This document shows, in pieces, positions 26,616 to 35,497 of a DNA stretch of 64,000 nt. This DNA comes from Pseudomonas baetica (GTDB taxonomy: Bacteria > Pseudomonadota > Gammaproteobacteria > Pseudomonadales > Pseudomonadaceae). Below the pieces are notes generated by a model. That model ran no database searches. It worked only from the letters and a program-made list of their open reading frames with translations, and was not told where the DNA came from. Where the stretch lies: contig NZ_JAIHLQ010000017.1 in the NCBI RefSeq assembly GCF_019733355.1, forward strand, positions 62,001 through 126,000, read 5' to 3'. Numbering within the stretch: position 1 is the stretch's first letter; each line of letters opens with the position of its first letter. The position numbers and the translations under genes were made by a program.

Positions 26616-28031
26616 GTGATAACAAAGATCCTGATCGCCAACCGTGGTGAGATTGCCGTACGAATCGTGCGAGCCTGCGCCGAGATGGGCATTCGCTCGG
26701 TTGCGATTTTTTCCGACGCCGACCGACATGCGTTGCATGTGAAGCGTGCGGACGAGGCCCACAGCATCGGTGCCGAGCCACTGGCCGGTTATCTGAACCC
26801 GCGCAAACTGGTGAACCTGGCGGTTGAAACCGGCTGCGATGCACTGCACCCCGGTTACGGTTTCCTTTCGGAAAACGCTGAGCTGGCAGACATCTGCGCC
26901 GAACGCGGCATCAAATTCATTGGCCCCTCGGCAGAAGTCATTCGCCGCATGGGCGACAAGACCGAAGCGCGCCGCAGCATGATCAAGGCCGGCGTACCGG
27001 TCACCCCAGGCACCGAAGGCAACGTTGCCGACATCGAAGAAGCCTTGGCCGAGGGCGACCGCATCGGCTACCCGGTGATGCTCAAAGCCACTTCCGGTGG
27101 CGGTGGCCGCGGTATCCGGCGCTGCAACAGCCGCGAAGAACTCGAACAGAATTTCCCCCGCGTCATCTCCGAAGCCACCAAGGCTTTCGGTTCGGCGCAA
27201 GTGTTCCTGGAAAAATGCATCGTCAATCCCAAGCACATCGAAGCGCAGATCCTCGGCGACAGCTTTGGCAACGTGGTGCACCTGTTCGAGCGTGACTGTT
27301 CGATCCAGCGTCGCAACCAGAAGCTGATCGAAATCGCCCCGAGCCCGCAACTGACCCCGGAACAGCGCGCCTACATCGGCGACCTGTCGGTGCGTGCGGC
27401 CAAGGCTGTGGGCTACGAGAACGCTGGCACCGTGGAGTTTCTGCTCGCCGAGGGCGAGGTGTACTTCATGGAGATGAACACCCGGGTGCAGGTGGAGCAC
27501 ACCATCACCGAAGAAATCACCGGGATCGACATCGTCCGAGAGCAGATTCGCATCGCTTCCGGCCTGCCGCTGTCGGTGAAGCAGGAAGACATTCAGCACC
27601 GTGGTTTCGCGTTGCAGTTCCGCATCAACGCCGAAGACCCGAAAAACAACTTCCTGCCGAGCTTCGGCAAGATCACTCGTTACTACGCCCCGGGTGGCCC
27701 GGGCGTGCGTACCGACACGGCGATCTACACCGGCTACACCATTCCGCCTTACTACGACTCCATGTGCCTGAAGCTGGTTGTGTGGGCACTGACCTGGGAA
27801 GAGGCGATGGACCGTGGCCTGCGCGCCCTCGACGACATGCGTCTGCAAGGCGTGAAGACCACTGCCGCGTACTACCAGGAAATCCTGCGCAACCCGGAAT
27901 TCCGTAGCGGCCAGTTCAATACCAGCTTCGTTGAAAGCCATCCGGAACTGACCAACTACTCGATCAAGCGCAAACCCGAAGAGCTGGCCCTGGCCATCGC
28001 CGCCGCCATCGCCGCCCACGCAGGCCTGTGA
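26616..28031 (+). CDS. pycA: Pyruvate carboxylase subunit A (biotin carboxylase)
   Basis: A 471-residue ATP-dependent biotin carboxylase. KILIANRGEIAVRIVRACAEMG (N-terminal), the ATP-grasp glycine loop KATSGGGGRGIR, QLTPEQRAYIG and EMNTRVQVEHTITEEITGID are family hallmarks. It carboxylates the biotin of PycB, the first half of the pyruvate to oxaloacetate reaction. The start is GTG at 26616 (VITKILIAN), after AAGGGAA; 471 residues matches the expected subunit size. The pycB gene follows 11 bases after the stop. Confidence 0.95.
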   Translation: MITKILIANRGEIAVRIVRACAEMGIRSVAIFSDADRHALHVKRADEAHSIGAEPLAGYLNPRKLVNLAVETGCDALHPGYGFLSENAELADICAERGIKFIGPSAEVIRRMGDKTEARRSMIKAGVPVTPGTEGNVADIEEALAEGDRIGYPVMLKATSGGGGRGIRRCNSREELEQNFPRVISEATKAFGSAQVFLEKCIVNPKHIEAQILGDSFGNVVHLFERDCSIQRRNQKLIEIAPSPQLTPEQRAYIGDLSVRAAKAVGYENAGTVEFLLAEGEVYFMEMNTRVQVEHTITEEITGIDIVREQIRIASGLPLSVKQEDIQHRGFALQFRINAEDPKNNFLPSFGKITRYYAPGGPGVRTDTAIYTGYTIPPYYDSMCLKLVVWALTWEEAMDRGLRALDDMRLQGVKTTAAYYQEILRNPEFRSGQFNTSFVESHPELTNYSIKRKPEELALAIAAAIAAHAGL

Positions 28032-28042
28032 GGAATAGAACA

Positions 28043-29851
28043 ATGACCAAAAAGATTTTTGTAACCGACACCATCCTGCGCGACGCCCACCAATCGCTGC
28101 TCGCCACCCGCATGCGCACCGAAGACATGCTGCCGATCTGCGACAAGCTCGACAAAGTTGGCTATTGGTCGCTGGAGTGCTGGGGCGGCGCGACCTTCGA
28201 CGCCTGCGTACGCTTTCTGAAAGAAGACCCGTGGGAGCGCCTGCGCCAACTGCGCGCCGCGCTGCCTAACACGCGCCTGCAAATGCTCCTGCGCGGGCAG
28301 AACCTGCTCGGCTACCGCCACTACAGCGACGACGTGGTCAAAGCCTTCGTCGCCAAGGCCGCAGTCAACGGTATCGACGTGTTCCGCATCTTCGACGCGA
28401 TGAACGACGTGCGTAACCTGCGCGTGGCCATCGAAGCGGTGAAAGCGGCGGGCAAACATGCACAGGGCACCATCGCTTACACCACCAGCCCGGTGCACAC
28501 CATCGACGCCTTTGTGGCGCAGGCCAAGCAAATGGAAGCCATGGGTTGCGACTCGGTGGCGATCAAGGACATGGCCGGTCTGCTGACCCCGTACGCCACG
28601 GGTGAGTTGGTCAGGGCATTGAAAGCCGAGCAGTCGCTGCCAGTGTTCATCCACTCCCACGACACGGCCGGTCTGGCCGCCATGTGCCAGCTCAAGGCAA
28701 TCGAAAACGGCGCCGACCACATCGACACCGCGATCTCCAGCTTCGCCTCGGGCACCAGCCATCCGGGCACCGAATCGATGGTGGCAGCGCTCAAGGACAC
28801 CGAGTACGACACCGGTCTGAATCTGGAACTGCTGCAAGAGATCGGTCTGTACTTCTATGCCGTGCGCAAGAAGTACCACCAGTTCGAAAGCGAATTCACA
28901 GCGGTCGACACTCGTGTTCAAGTCAACCAGGTGCCGGGTGGGATGATCTCCAACCTCGCCAACCAGTTGAAAGAGCAGGGCGCCCTTAACCGCATGGCCG
29001 AAGTGCTGGCGGAAATCCCGCGTGTGCGTGAGGACCTCGGCTACCCACCGCTGGTGACCCCGACGTCGCAGATCGTCGGCACTCAGGCGTTCTTCAACGT
29101 GCTGGCCGGCGAGCGCTACAAGACCATCACCAACGAAGTGAAGCTGTATTTGCAGGGCGGCTACGGCAAAGCGCCGGGCGTGGTTAACGAGAAACTGCGT
29201 CGTCAGGCCATCGGCAGCGAAGAAGTGATCGACGTCCGTCCGGCCGATCTGCTCAAGCCGGAAATGACCAAGCTGCGTGCCGATATCGGCGCACTGGCCA
29301 AGTCCGAAGAAGACGTGCTGACCTTCGCCATGTTCCCGGAAATCGGTCGCAAGTTCCTCGAAGAGCGTGCCGCCGGCACCCTCACGCCGGAAGTGCTGTT
29401 GCCGATTCCTGAAGCCGGCAAAGTCGCTTCGGCGGGCGGCGAAGGTGTGCCGACCGAGTTCGTCATTGACGTTCACGGCGAAACCTACCGCGTCGACATC
29501 ACCGGTGTTGGTGTGAAGGCCGAAGGCAAGCGTCACTTCTACCTGTCCATCGACGGCATGCCGGAAGAAGTGGTGTTCGAACCGCTCAACGAATTCGTCG
29601 GCGGTGGCAGCAGCAAGCGCAAGCAAGCGTCGGCGCCGGGCCACGTCAGCACCACCATGCCGGGCAACATCGTTGATGTGCTGGTCAAGGAGGGCGACAC
29701 CGTCAAGGCTGGCCAAGCGGTGTTGATCACCGAAGCCATGAAGATGGAAACCGAAGTCCAGGCCGCTGTTGCCGGTAAGGTCACGGCGATTCATGTGGCC
29801 AAGGGCGACCGGGTCAATCCGGGCGAAATCCTGATCGAGATCGAAGGCTGA
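28043..29851 (+). CDS. pycB: Pyruvate carboxylase subunit B (carboxyltransferase plus biotin carrier)
   Basis: A 602-residue protein. The HMGL-type carboxyltransferase domain (about 1-300, VTDTILRDAHQSLLATRMR, SHDTAGLA) moves CO2 from biotin to pyruvate; a PYC_OADA domain follows, and the C-terminal biotin carrier domain has EAMKMETEV (about 563-571) with the biotin-accepting Lys. The region before it is Ser/Lys-rich linker (GGGSSKRKQAS). The ATG at 28043 follows GAGGA. This is the two-subunit anaplerotic enzyme, not the membrane oxaloacetate decarboxylase, because no beta/gamma pump subunits are present. Confidence 0.95.
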   Translation: MTKKIFVTDTILRDAHQSLLATRMRTEDMLPICDKLDKVGYWSLECWGGATFDACVRFLKEDPWERLRQLRAALPNTRLQMLLRGQNLLGYRHYSDDVVKAFVAKAAVNGIDVFRIFDAMNDVRNLRVAIEAVKAAGKHAQGTIAYTTSPVHTIDAFVAQAKQMEAMGCDSVAIKDMAGLLTPYATGELVRALKAEQSLPVFIHSHDTAGLAAMCQLKAIENGADHIDTAISSFASGTSHPGTESMVAALKDTEYDTGLNLELLQEIGLYFYAVRKKYHQFESEFTAVDTRVQVNQVPGGMISNLANQLKEQGALNRMAEVLAEIPRVREDLGYPPLVTPTSQIVGTQAFFNVLAGERYKTITNEVKLYLQGGYGKAPGVVNEKLRRQAIGSEEVIDVRPADLLKPEMTKLRADIGALAKSEEDVLTFAMFPEIGRKFLEERAAGTLTPEVLLPIPEAGKVASAGGEGVPTEFVIDVHGETYRVDITGVGVKAEGKRHFYLSIDGMPEEVVFEPLNEFVGGGSSKRKQASAPGHVSTTMPGNIVDVLVKEGDTVKAGQAVLITEAMKMETEVQAAVAGKVTAIHVAKGDRVNPGEILIEIEG

Positions 29852-29885
29852 GATAACAGCCTCGGTACAACGCTTTAAACCTCGG

Positions 29886-29910
29886 GGGGGCATGTGCTCC
29901 CCTTTTTTTT
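29886..29910 (+). terminator. Intrinsic terminator of pycAB
   Basis: GGGG-GCA pairs with TGC-CCCC around a TG loop and is followed by eight T. It lies 35 bases after the pycB stop. Confidence 0.88.
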
Positions 29911-29939
29911 GCCCGGGATTTGACTGAATCACGCAAATC

Positions 29940-30036
29940 CCCTGTGGGAGCGGGCTTGCTCGCGAATGCGGTGTATCAGTCACAGAACATGTCGACTGAC
30001 ACCCCCTCTTCGCGAGCAAGCTCGCTCCCACAGGGA
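29940..30036. repeat. REPIN element
   Basis: CCTGTGGGAGCGGGCTTGCT at the left and its near-complement AGCAAGCTCGCTCCCACAGG at the right enclose about 55 bases. It fills the space between the pycAB terminator and the autotransporter stop. Confidence 0.85.
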
Positions 30037-30050
30037 CAGTGTTCAGACCA

Positions 30051-32255
30051 TCAGAACGCCATTCGCCACTGGCCCATCACACTGTGAGTACGGCTTTCGG
30101 TTCCGAAATCCCCCGTGATGCCTAGCCCAACGGTGTGGTTGGCCGACAGGCCAAGGTCGAGGCCAGCATCGACGCCCAAACTGTTTCGATCCAGCGCGGC
30201 ACCGGCCACTTCAAAGCGTTTCCCACCCTTGAGCAGTTGTTGGCGGGCATCGCTGTCGAGTTCGCCGAAGGTATGTTTCCAGCCGGCGGCGAATCGCGGC
30301 GTCAGGCTCATGCCGTTGTCCAGTCGGCTGATTTTCGCTGCACGCAGGCCGAAGGTGCTGCTGAGGTTGTCGCGGGTTTGCCCGAACACCTTCAGCGCCG
30401 CATCGCCGCCTTTTTCGCTGAAGCTGTCACGTTGATAACGCTGATAGCCGAGGCTGGCGAACGGTTCGAGCGTCACGTTGTTATGGCCGAAATTGAAGCC
30501 CAGTTCGGCAAAGGCCTGCTGGGTGTTGGCGTCGTAGTTGCCCTTCAGGCGGTCGCTGAAGCCCTTGAACACCACTCGACGTTTGCTGCTGCCGTCATGG
30601 CTGGCGTAGGTCGCCCCGAGGCGCAGGGCCAGTGGCCCGTCCTGGCGCACGGCATAGGCGCCGAGGTGCCAGCTGTCGAGGTCGCCATCGTACTGGCGGG
30701 CATCCAGTTTCGTCTGGGACTTACCGCCCAGCAGGCCGATATGCCATTGCTCATCGAGTCGCCAATCCGCGCCCATGACCAGACCCTGGGTGGCGTGTTT
30801 CAGGGTGCTGTCGTGATCGCGATCGACCTTGCCACCATGGCCGATGGCCTGAACCCAGACGCGTCCGGAGTCTGCACTGCCGGCCGCCTGCCGGGGTGAA
30901 CTGCCAGAGCCAGACGCAGCGCCCGAGCGGCTGTCCAGTTGGCGCATGGCCGAAAGCATGCTCGCGCTCACGGGCGTGACGCTGCTCAATGTGGCTTTGG
31001 CGAGGTTGGCGTTGCTGCCGGCGGCCAACTGCTCGATGGCAATCGGTGCGGTGCTTTTGTCGCTAGCCAACAGTGCGACGACCGCTGCGTTTTTGGGGGC
31101 CGCTGTTTGAGGGGCTGGCGGTGTGACGACAGGGGCGGCACGCACAGCCACCGCGTCTTCTGAAATGGGGGCTTCTTCTGACGTGGAAGATGGACCTGTC
31201 GCCAGTACGGGCGTTGTTGCCGGCAGTGGTGCTGATATCGGTGGTCGATCCGAGATCGATGGCTCTTCAATACTTTCGGCTACTGCACGACCGTTGTCGG
31301 TGGTGGCCACGCTAGGCAGGGATACCTCGTTGCGGGCGTAGGTCAGTCCCACAGATTTTTTGTTGTATTGAGGTGTGGCTGTCATGAACGCCAGATCGTT
31401 CAGTATCGTGCCGAACTGACCTTCAACCTTGCTGGCTTCGATGATTTTGTACTGGCTGCTTTGCGGGTATTCCCCTGCAACTGCAACGACTTTCAGGGTG
31501 GCGCCTTCAAGTTTGGCAGTGCCGTCTACCTTGATCGTTTGACCACTGCTGCCGGGGGCGACCTCATAAGACAGTTCAGCATTTGGGGATAGGCTCAAAC
31601 TGCCTTTCACTCGAGGGCTACCATGCAATCCATTGACCATGAGCAGGCCGTTAACGTGCAAGTTTCCTACCGAGCCCTTACCCGCAAAGCTGCCGCCGTT
31701 CTCGACATAGACATCCCCTTTTATGCTTCCATTGTTGAAGAGTTTGCCAGCGGTAACCGCCCCACCGTTGATGGTGCCCTGGTTGGTCAGCGCACCGTTG
31801 TGTGTTACCAGCACGCCTTGGTTGAAGTCTCCCTTTGTGCTCAGCGTCCAGTCTCCGCGCACGAGAAACAGTGCATTGAAATTGCGGGTGTCTTTCAGCG
31901 TGCCCCCCTGGGAGATATCCAGTAGCAGCATGTTGTCCCCCTTGCCACCATCCAACTGCCCCGTGAAGCTTGCGTCGTCTTGAAGAGCGATCAGATCGTT
32001 GAGGTCAGTTCCTCGAAAAGTGCTCTGGGGTGTATTGAAGGCAATCGGAACGGTCGCTTTATCGTTGATAAAGTCCTTAATCCTCCCAAGAGATTCTGCA
32101 TAGACGGTGTCCTCGGGCTGTTCTGGCACCTGCGCGGTGGACGCTGCGTCAGAGGCTTCAGGCAGTTGCTGGGCGTTTGCAATCTCTGCGCAGCCCAGCG
32201 CCAACGCAATGGCCAAAGCCAAGTGTTGTGGTTTGAATGTGTGTTGAATGAGCAT
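30051..32255 (-). CDS. Autotransporter with short passenger and Pro/Ala-rich linker
   Basis: A 734-residue outer-membrane protein. The signal peptide ends at ANAQ (about residue 28). A passenger of about 300 residues holds beta-strand repeats (NGALTNQGTINGGAVTAGKL, GSFAGKGSVGNLHVNG). A linker of about 70 residues rich in Pro, Ala and Thr follows (from about 330). The C-terminal autotransporter barrel begins near residue 460 and ends GQWRMAF with terminal Phe. The barrel and the YxxxEAxKVxGxFG-like passenger end closely resemble the next gene, so the two are diverged duplicates. The function is unknown; adhesion or surface display is plausible. A hairpin covers the ribosome site. Confidence 0.85.
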   Translation of the reverse strand: MLIQHTFKPQHLALAIALALGCAEIANAQQLPEASDAASTAQVPEQPEDTVYAESLGRIKDFINDKATVPIAFNTPQSTFRGTDLNDLIALQDDASFTGQLDGGKGDNMLLLDISQGGTLKDTRNFNALFLVRGDWTLSTKGDFNQGVLVTHNGALTNQGTINGGAVTAGKLFNNGSIKGDVYVENGGSFAGKGSVGNLHVNGLLMVNGLHGSPRVKGSLSLSPNAELSYEVAPGSSGQTIKVDGTAKLEGATLKVVAVAGEYPQSSQYKIIEASKVEGQFGTILNDLAFMTATPQYNKKSVGLTYARNEVSLPSVATTDNGRAVAESIEEPSISDRPPISAPLPATTPVLATGPSSTSEEAPISEDAVAVRAAPVVTPPAPQTAAPKNAAVVALLASDKSTAPIAIEQLAAGSNANLAKATLSSVTPVSASMLSAMRQLDSRSGAASGSGSSPRQAAGSADSGRVWVQAIGHGGKVDRDHDSTLKHATQGLVMGADWRLDEQWHIGLLGGKSQTKLDARQYDGDLDSWHLGAYAVRQDGPLALRLGATYASHDGSSKRRVVFKGFSDRLKGNYDANTQQAFAELGFNFGHNNVTLEPFASLGYQRYQRDSFSEKGGDAALKVFGQTRDNLSSTFGLRAAKISRLDNGMSLTPRFAAGWKHTFGELDSDARQQLLKGGKRFEVAGAALDRNSLGVDAGLDLGLSANHTVGLGITGDFGTESRTHSVMGQWRMAF

Positions 32256-32262
32256 CAAGTAA

Positions 32263-32283
32263 GGCCTTTTTTGAAAGAAGGCC
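32263..32283 (-). promoter_or_regulatory. Hairpin over the ribosome binding site of the 734-residue autotransporter
   Basis: On the minus strand GGCCTT pairs with AAGGCC around 9 bases; AAGG is the only plausible Shine-Dalgarno and lies in the 3' arm, 11 bases before the ATG. Confidence 0.5.
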
Positions 32284-32454
32284 AAACTCTAGGGATGCAG
32301 CAAAAATTTCGATGTCGGCTACTTCCCGCCGTTTTGCAGGCGCTGTCGCATCATTTTGTCGAAATCTTCCGCTATATCCGGAACCGGTATTTTTACGCGA
32401 CTGCACCGGCTCCTTTTCCTACGACTAATCAAGACCACACTGGCTATTCAACGA

Positions 32455-35412
32455 TCAAAAACTCATCTGCCACTGCCCGATCATTCCGTGATTACGGCTG
32501 TTGCTGCCGATCTCGCCGCTGTAACCCACCCCTAGCGTATGACGCGCCGAGATCCCGAGATCGAGACCGGCCTCCAGCACCAAGCTGTCGCGGTCCAGCG
32601 CGCTGCCGTCGACATTGAATGCTGTGCCGCCGACTACGAAGGCCTGGCGCGTCGAGCTGCTGACGTCGCCGTAAGTGTGTTTCCAGCCCGCCGCCATACG
32701 TGGCGTCAGGCTCATGCCGTTGTCCAGACTGCTCAGGTGTGCCAAGCGCAGGCCGAAGGTGCTGCTGAAGTTGTCCTGGGTCTGGCTGTCGACTTGCAGC
32801 GCAGCGGCGCCGCCCTTTTCCCGGTAGCTGTCACGGTGGTAGCGCTGGTAGCCGAGGCTGGCGAACGGTTCGGCGCTGAGGCGGCCGCTGCCCATGGCGT
32901 AACCGAGTTCGGCGAAGGCTTGCTGGCTGTCGGCGTCATAGTCGCCTTTGGGGCGATCACTGAAACCGTTGAAAGCGATGGTGCGTTTGGTTTCGCCTTG
33001 ATGGCCGCTGTATGCCGCGCCGAGGCGCAGTGAGATCGGGCCGTTCTGATGCAGGGCATAAACGCCGGCATGCCAGCTCTCGACATTGCCATCGACGCCT
33101 GTGGCGTCCAGATCGGTTGTCGAATAACCGCCCAATACGCCCAACCGCCATGCTGGATTCAGCGACCAGTCGGCACCGAGCACGCTGCCCTTTGAGCGTT
33201 GCTCCAGACCGCTGCTGCCGTGTTCGCCGTCGAGCTTGCCGTAGCCGCCGATGGCTTGCAGCCAGAGGCGGCCGCGAGCGTTCGGATCATTCAGGTTGCG
33301 CGCCTCGGACGGCACGCCGTTGGCCGCCAGCACAGGGGTTTCGCGTTGATCGAGGCCGACCATCAGTCCTGGGCTGCCGCCGATCTGCTGCATCGCCGAG
33401 AGCATGCTGTTGCCCACCTGGCTGCTGGCGCCAAGGGTGGCGCTGGTCAGGTTGGCATTGCTGGCCCCGGCCAGCTGTTCGATTGCCGCGCCGGCAGTGC
33501 TTTGGGTGGTGTTGAGCAGGGCGTTGTATAGCGCGTTGTTCTTGCCCATTGAGGCCAGACTGTTGGCGGCGCTACTGCCGTTGCCGGTGGCGGCGAAATC
33601 TTTGAAGGCGACGTCGTTACGGGTGTACGTCAGGTCGACTTGAGTTGGCGTGTAGGCGAGCGTGGGTGTGAGAAAGGCGTAATCGCTGCTGACCTTGCCG
33701 AAGGTGCCGTTGATCTGCGTGGCTTGCAGCACGGTGTAATGGCTCTGCCACGGATAGGTGCCGCTGCCGGGATTAACGGCCAGGGTCGCGCCGTTGAGAT
33801 TCGCGGTGCCGCCGACCTGCACTGGCGCGCTGCTGCCGTCGGCGTTGACGCCGTAGGCGAGGGTGGCTGCGCTGCCCATGTTCAAGTCATGCACAATCGT
33901 CGCGCGGCCCAGGCCCGTGTCAGTGCGTAAGGTGCCGTTGACGTTGAGGCTGCCCACCGAACCGCCCCCGGCATACATACCACCGGCATCCACGGTGAGA
34001 TTGCCGGCGATACCGCTCTGGTTGATCAACGTCGCGCCGTTGCGCACTGCGCCGCCGTCGCTGAAATCGCCGCTACCGGTCAGCGTCCATGCGCCTTGCT
34101 TGACCTCCAGCCACTCCAAATTGCGACTCTCGCCGAAGCTGCCACCCGCCACGTCGTCCATCACCACCCGGTCGTAACCGCTGCCGCCATCGACCACACC
34201 GATAAAGCGGCTGCCATTGCGCAAGGTCAGGCTGTCGTTGCCGCCGCCCAGATCCAGTGCCAGGCCATTGCTGCCGCTGAGGGTGCCGCCGTTGACCACG
34301 TTGTCGGCGAACTCACCGACGAACTTCACGCCAAAACCGTCGAGGCCCTGGAGGGTGCCGAAGTTTTCCAGCGTGGTTGCCGCCAGCCCCGAGCCGTCGC
34401 TACCGTCGTCTACCAGGATCGCGCTGTTAGCGCCGCTGATCAGGGCGCCGCTGGCGTTGAGAATGTAGCCGCCGCCCAGGGCGATGCCTTCACTGCCGTT
34501 GGCGAACCCAGCTTTGTCGACACCGCCCGCGCCGACGCCTTGAATGGTGCCGTAGTTTTCGATGTGGGCAATCTTGTCGATGTCCACGCCGTCGCCATCA
34601 CCGTTGGCTTGCAGCCCGGAGTACGCGCCGGTAATGGTGCCGTGGTTGATCACCGTGCCATCGCCGTCGGAGCCGAATCCCGAGCCGTTGCGCCCGGTGA
34701 TCTGTCCGTAGTTGACCAGTGTCGCGCCGAGGTCAGTGGTGATGCCGTGGCGGCCGCCGGAAATGACGCCGTCGTTGGTGATCGACACACCCGTGGCGGT
34801 ATCGATATCGATGCCGTCGAATTTTTGGTCGGCGTTGTGCGAATCGCCCGTCGAGATCTCGCCGTAGTTGGTAATCGTCGCGTTGGCGCCGGTCTTCATG
34901 CCGTCGCTGGCCTCACCGCGAATCAGCCCGCCCGCACGGTTGATGATCGTGGTTTTCACGCCGTCACTGCGCAGCGCATCCAGATCCAGCCCTTGGCCGG
35001 TGGCGGAGCGAATGACGCCACTGTTGTCGATCAACAGGCTGCCGCTGACGAAGTTGCTGTCGATGCGCAACGCATCATTGGCACCGAGGATCTGCCCGCC
35101 GCTGCGGTTGTAGAGGGCGTAGTTGCGCGCCTGGCTCAGGTCGCCGCTGCTGTCGATGGCCCGGCCGCCAGTGGAGATGATTTTGCCGGCGTTATCGATC
35201 ACCACGCCGACACCGCTGGTGTTGTCCTTCAGGCTGACAGCCTTGCCAGTGTTGGTGATGCTGCCCGGCGCCGAAATCGTCAGCGTGTCGCTGCCACCGA
35301 GGGTTTGCGAAGCCGTGGTGGCGCTGTCGATCTGCACGGTTTTACCGTGAGCGGCCGTGGTGGCGATCAACAGGGCGATGGCGAGGGACAATCGCTGAGG
35401 CGAGAAGGGCAT
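32455..35412 (-). CDS. Large autotransporter with repetitive beta-helix passenger
   Basis: A 985-residue outer-membrane protein. The signal peptide MPFSPQRLSLAIALLIATTAAHG is followed by a long passenger (about 25-640) of short repeats such as NYGEIS, NYGQITGRNG and NHGTITGAYSG, a right-handed beta-helix pattern. The passenger ends with the YARND/TYTRND segment. The C-terminal barrel (about 700-985) ends MIGQWQMSF. The barrel matches the neighbouring 734-residue protein, including SNANL and SAMxQ blocks, and the N-terminal repeat part is much longer here. Substrate or adhesin function is unknown. A strong hairpin sits directly before the ATG. Confidence 0.9.
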   Translation of the reverse strand: MPFSPQRLSLAIALLIATTAAHGKTVQIDSATTASQTLGGSDTLTISAPGSITNTGKAVSLKDNTSGVGVVIDNAGKIISTGGRAIDSSGDLSQARNYALYNRSGGQILGANDALRIDSNFVSGSLLIDNSGVIRSATGQGLDLDALRSDGVKTTIINRAGGLIRGEASDGMKTGANATITNYGEISTGDSHNADQKFDGIDIDTATGVSITNDGVISGGRHGITTDLGATLVNYGQITGRNGSGFGSDGDGTVINHGTITGAYSGLQANGDGDGVDIDKIAHIENYGTIQGVGAGGVDKAGFANGSEGIALGGGYILNASGALISGANSAILVDDGSDGSGLAATTLENFGTLQGLDGFGVKFVGEFADNVVNGGTLSGSNGLALDLGGGNDSLTLRNGSRFIGVVDGGSGYDRVVMDDVAGGSFGESRNLEWLEVKQGAWTLTGSGDFSDGGAVRNGATLINQSGIAGNLTVDAGGMYAGGGSVGSLNVNGTLRTDTGLGRATIVHDLNMGSAATLAYGVNADGSSAPVQVGGTANLNGATLAVNPGSGTYPWQSHYTVLQATQINGTFGKVSSDYAFLTPTLAYTPTQVDLTYTRNDVAFKDFAATGNGSSAANSLASMGKNNALYNALLNTTQSTAGAAIEQLAGASNANLTSATLGASSQVGNSMLSAMQQIGGSPGLMVGLDQRETPVLAANGVPSEARNLNDPNARGRLWLQAIGGYGKLDGEHGSSGLEQRSKGSVLGADWSLNPAWRLGVLGGYSTTDLDATGVDGNVESWHAGVYALHQNGPISLRLGAAYSGHQGETKRTIAFNGFSDRPKGDYDADSQQAFAELGYAMGSGRLSAEPFASLGYQRYHRDSYREKGGAAALQVDSQTQDNFSSTFGLRLAHLSSLDNGMSLTPRMAAGWKHTYGDVSSSTRQAFVVGGTAFNVDGSALDRDSLVLEAGLDLGISARHTLGVGYSGEIGSNSRNHGMIGQWQMSF

Positions 35413-35416
35413 GGGC

Positions 35417-35446
35417 GGACGGCCTTTTGTTATAAGCGGGCCGTCC
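35417..35446 (-). promoter_or_regulatory. Hairpin before the start of the 985-residue autotransporter
   Basis: On the minus strand GGACGGCC pairs perfectly with GGCCGTCC across a 14-base loop ending AAAA. The pairing partly covers AAAAGG, the only Shine-Dalgarno-like run, and ends 4 bases before the ATG. It lacks a T tract, so it does not look like an ordinary terminator. Confidence 0.55.
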
Positions 35447-35497
35447 TGTATAGCGATGGGGTTTTACAGAATGATGTCGGTAATAGTGCAGAGCACC

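Noticed and set aside
26523..28043. 506-codon frame antisense to pycA
   Set aside because: Covers the whole pycA gene in the opposite direction and has no family features.
27956..30031. A 691-codon open frame antisense to pycB
   Set aside because: Shadow of the high-GC pycB gene; composition is Arg/His/Gly-rich and no family motif appears, while the sense strand is a clear pycB.
29940..30036. Considered CRISPR or transposon end for REP palindromes
   Set aside because: They are single inverted pairs scattered between genes with no regular spacers and no cas genes or transposase.
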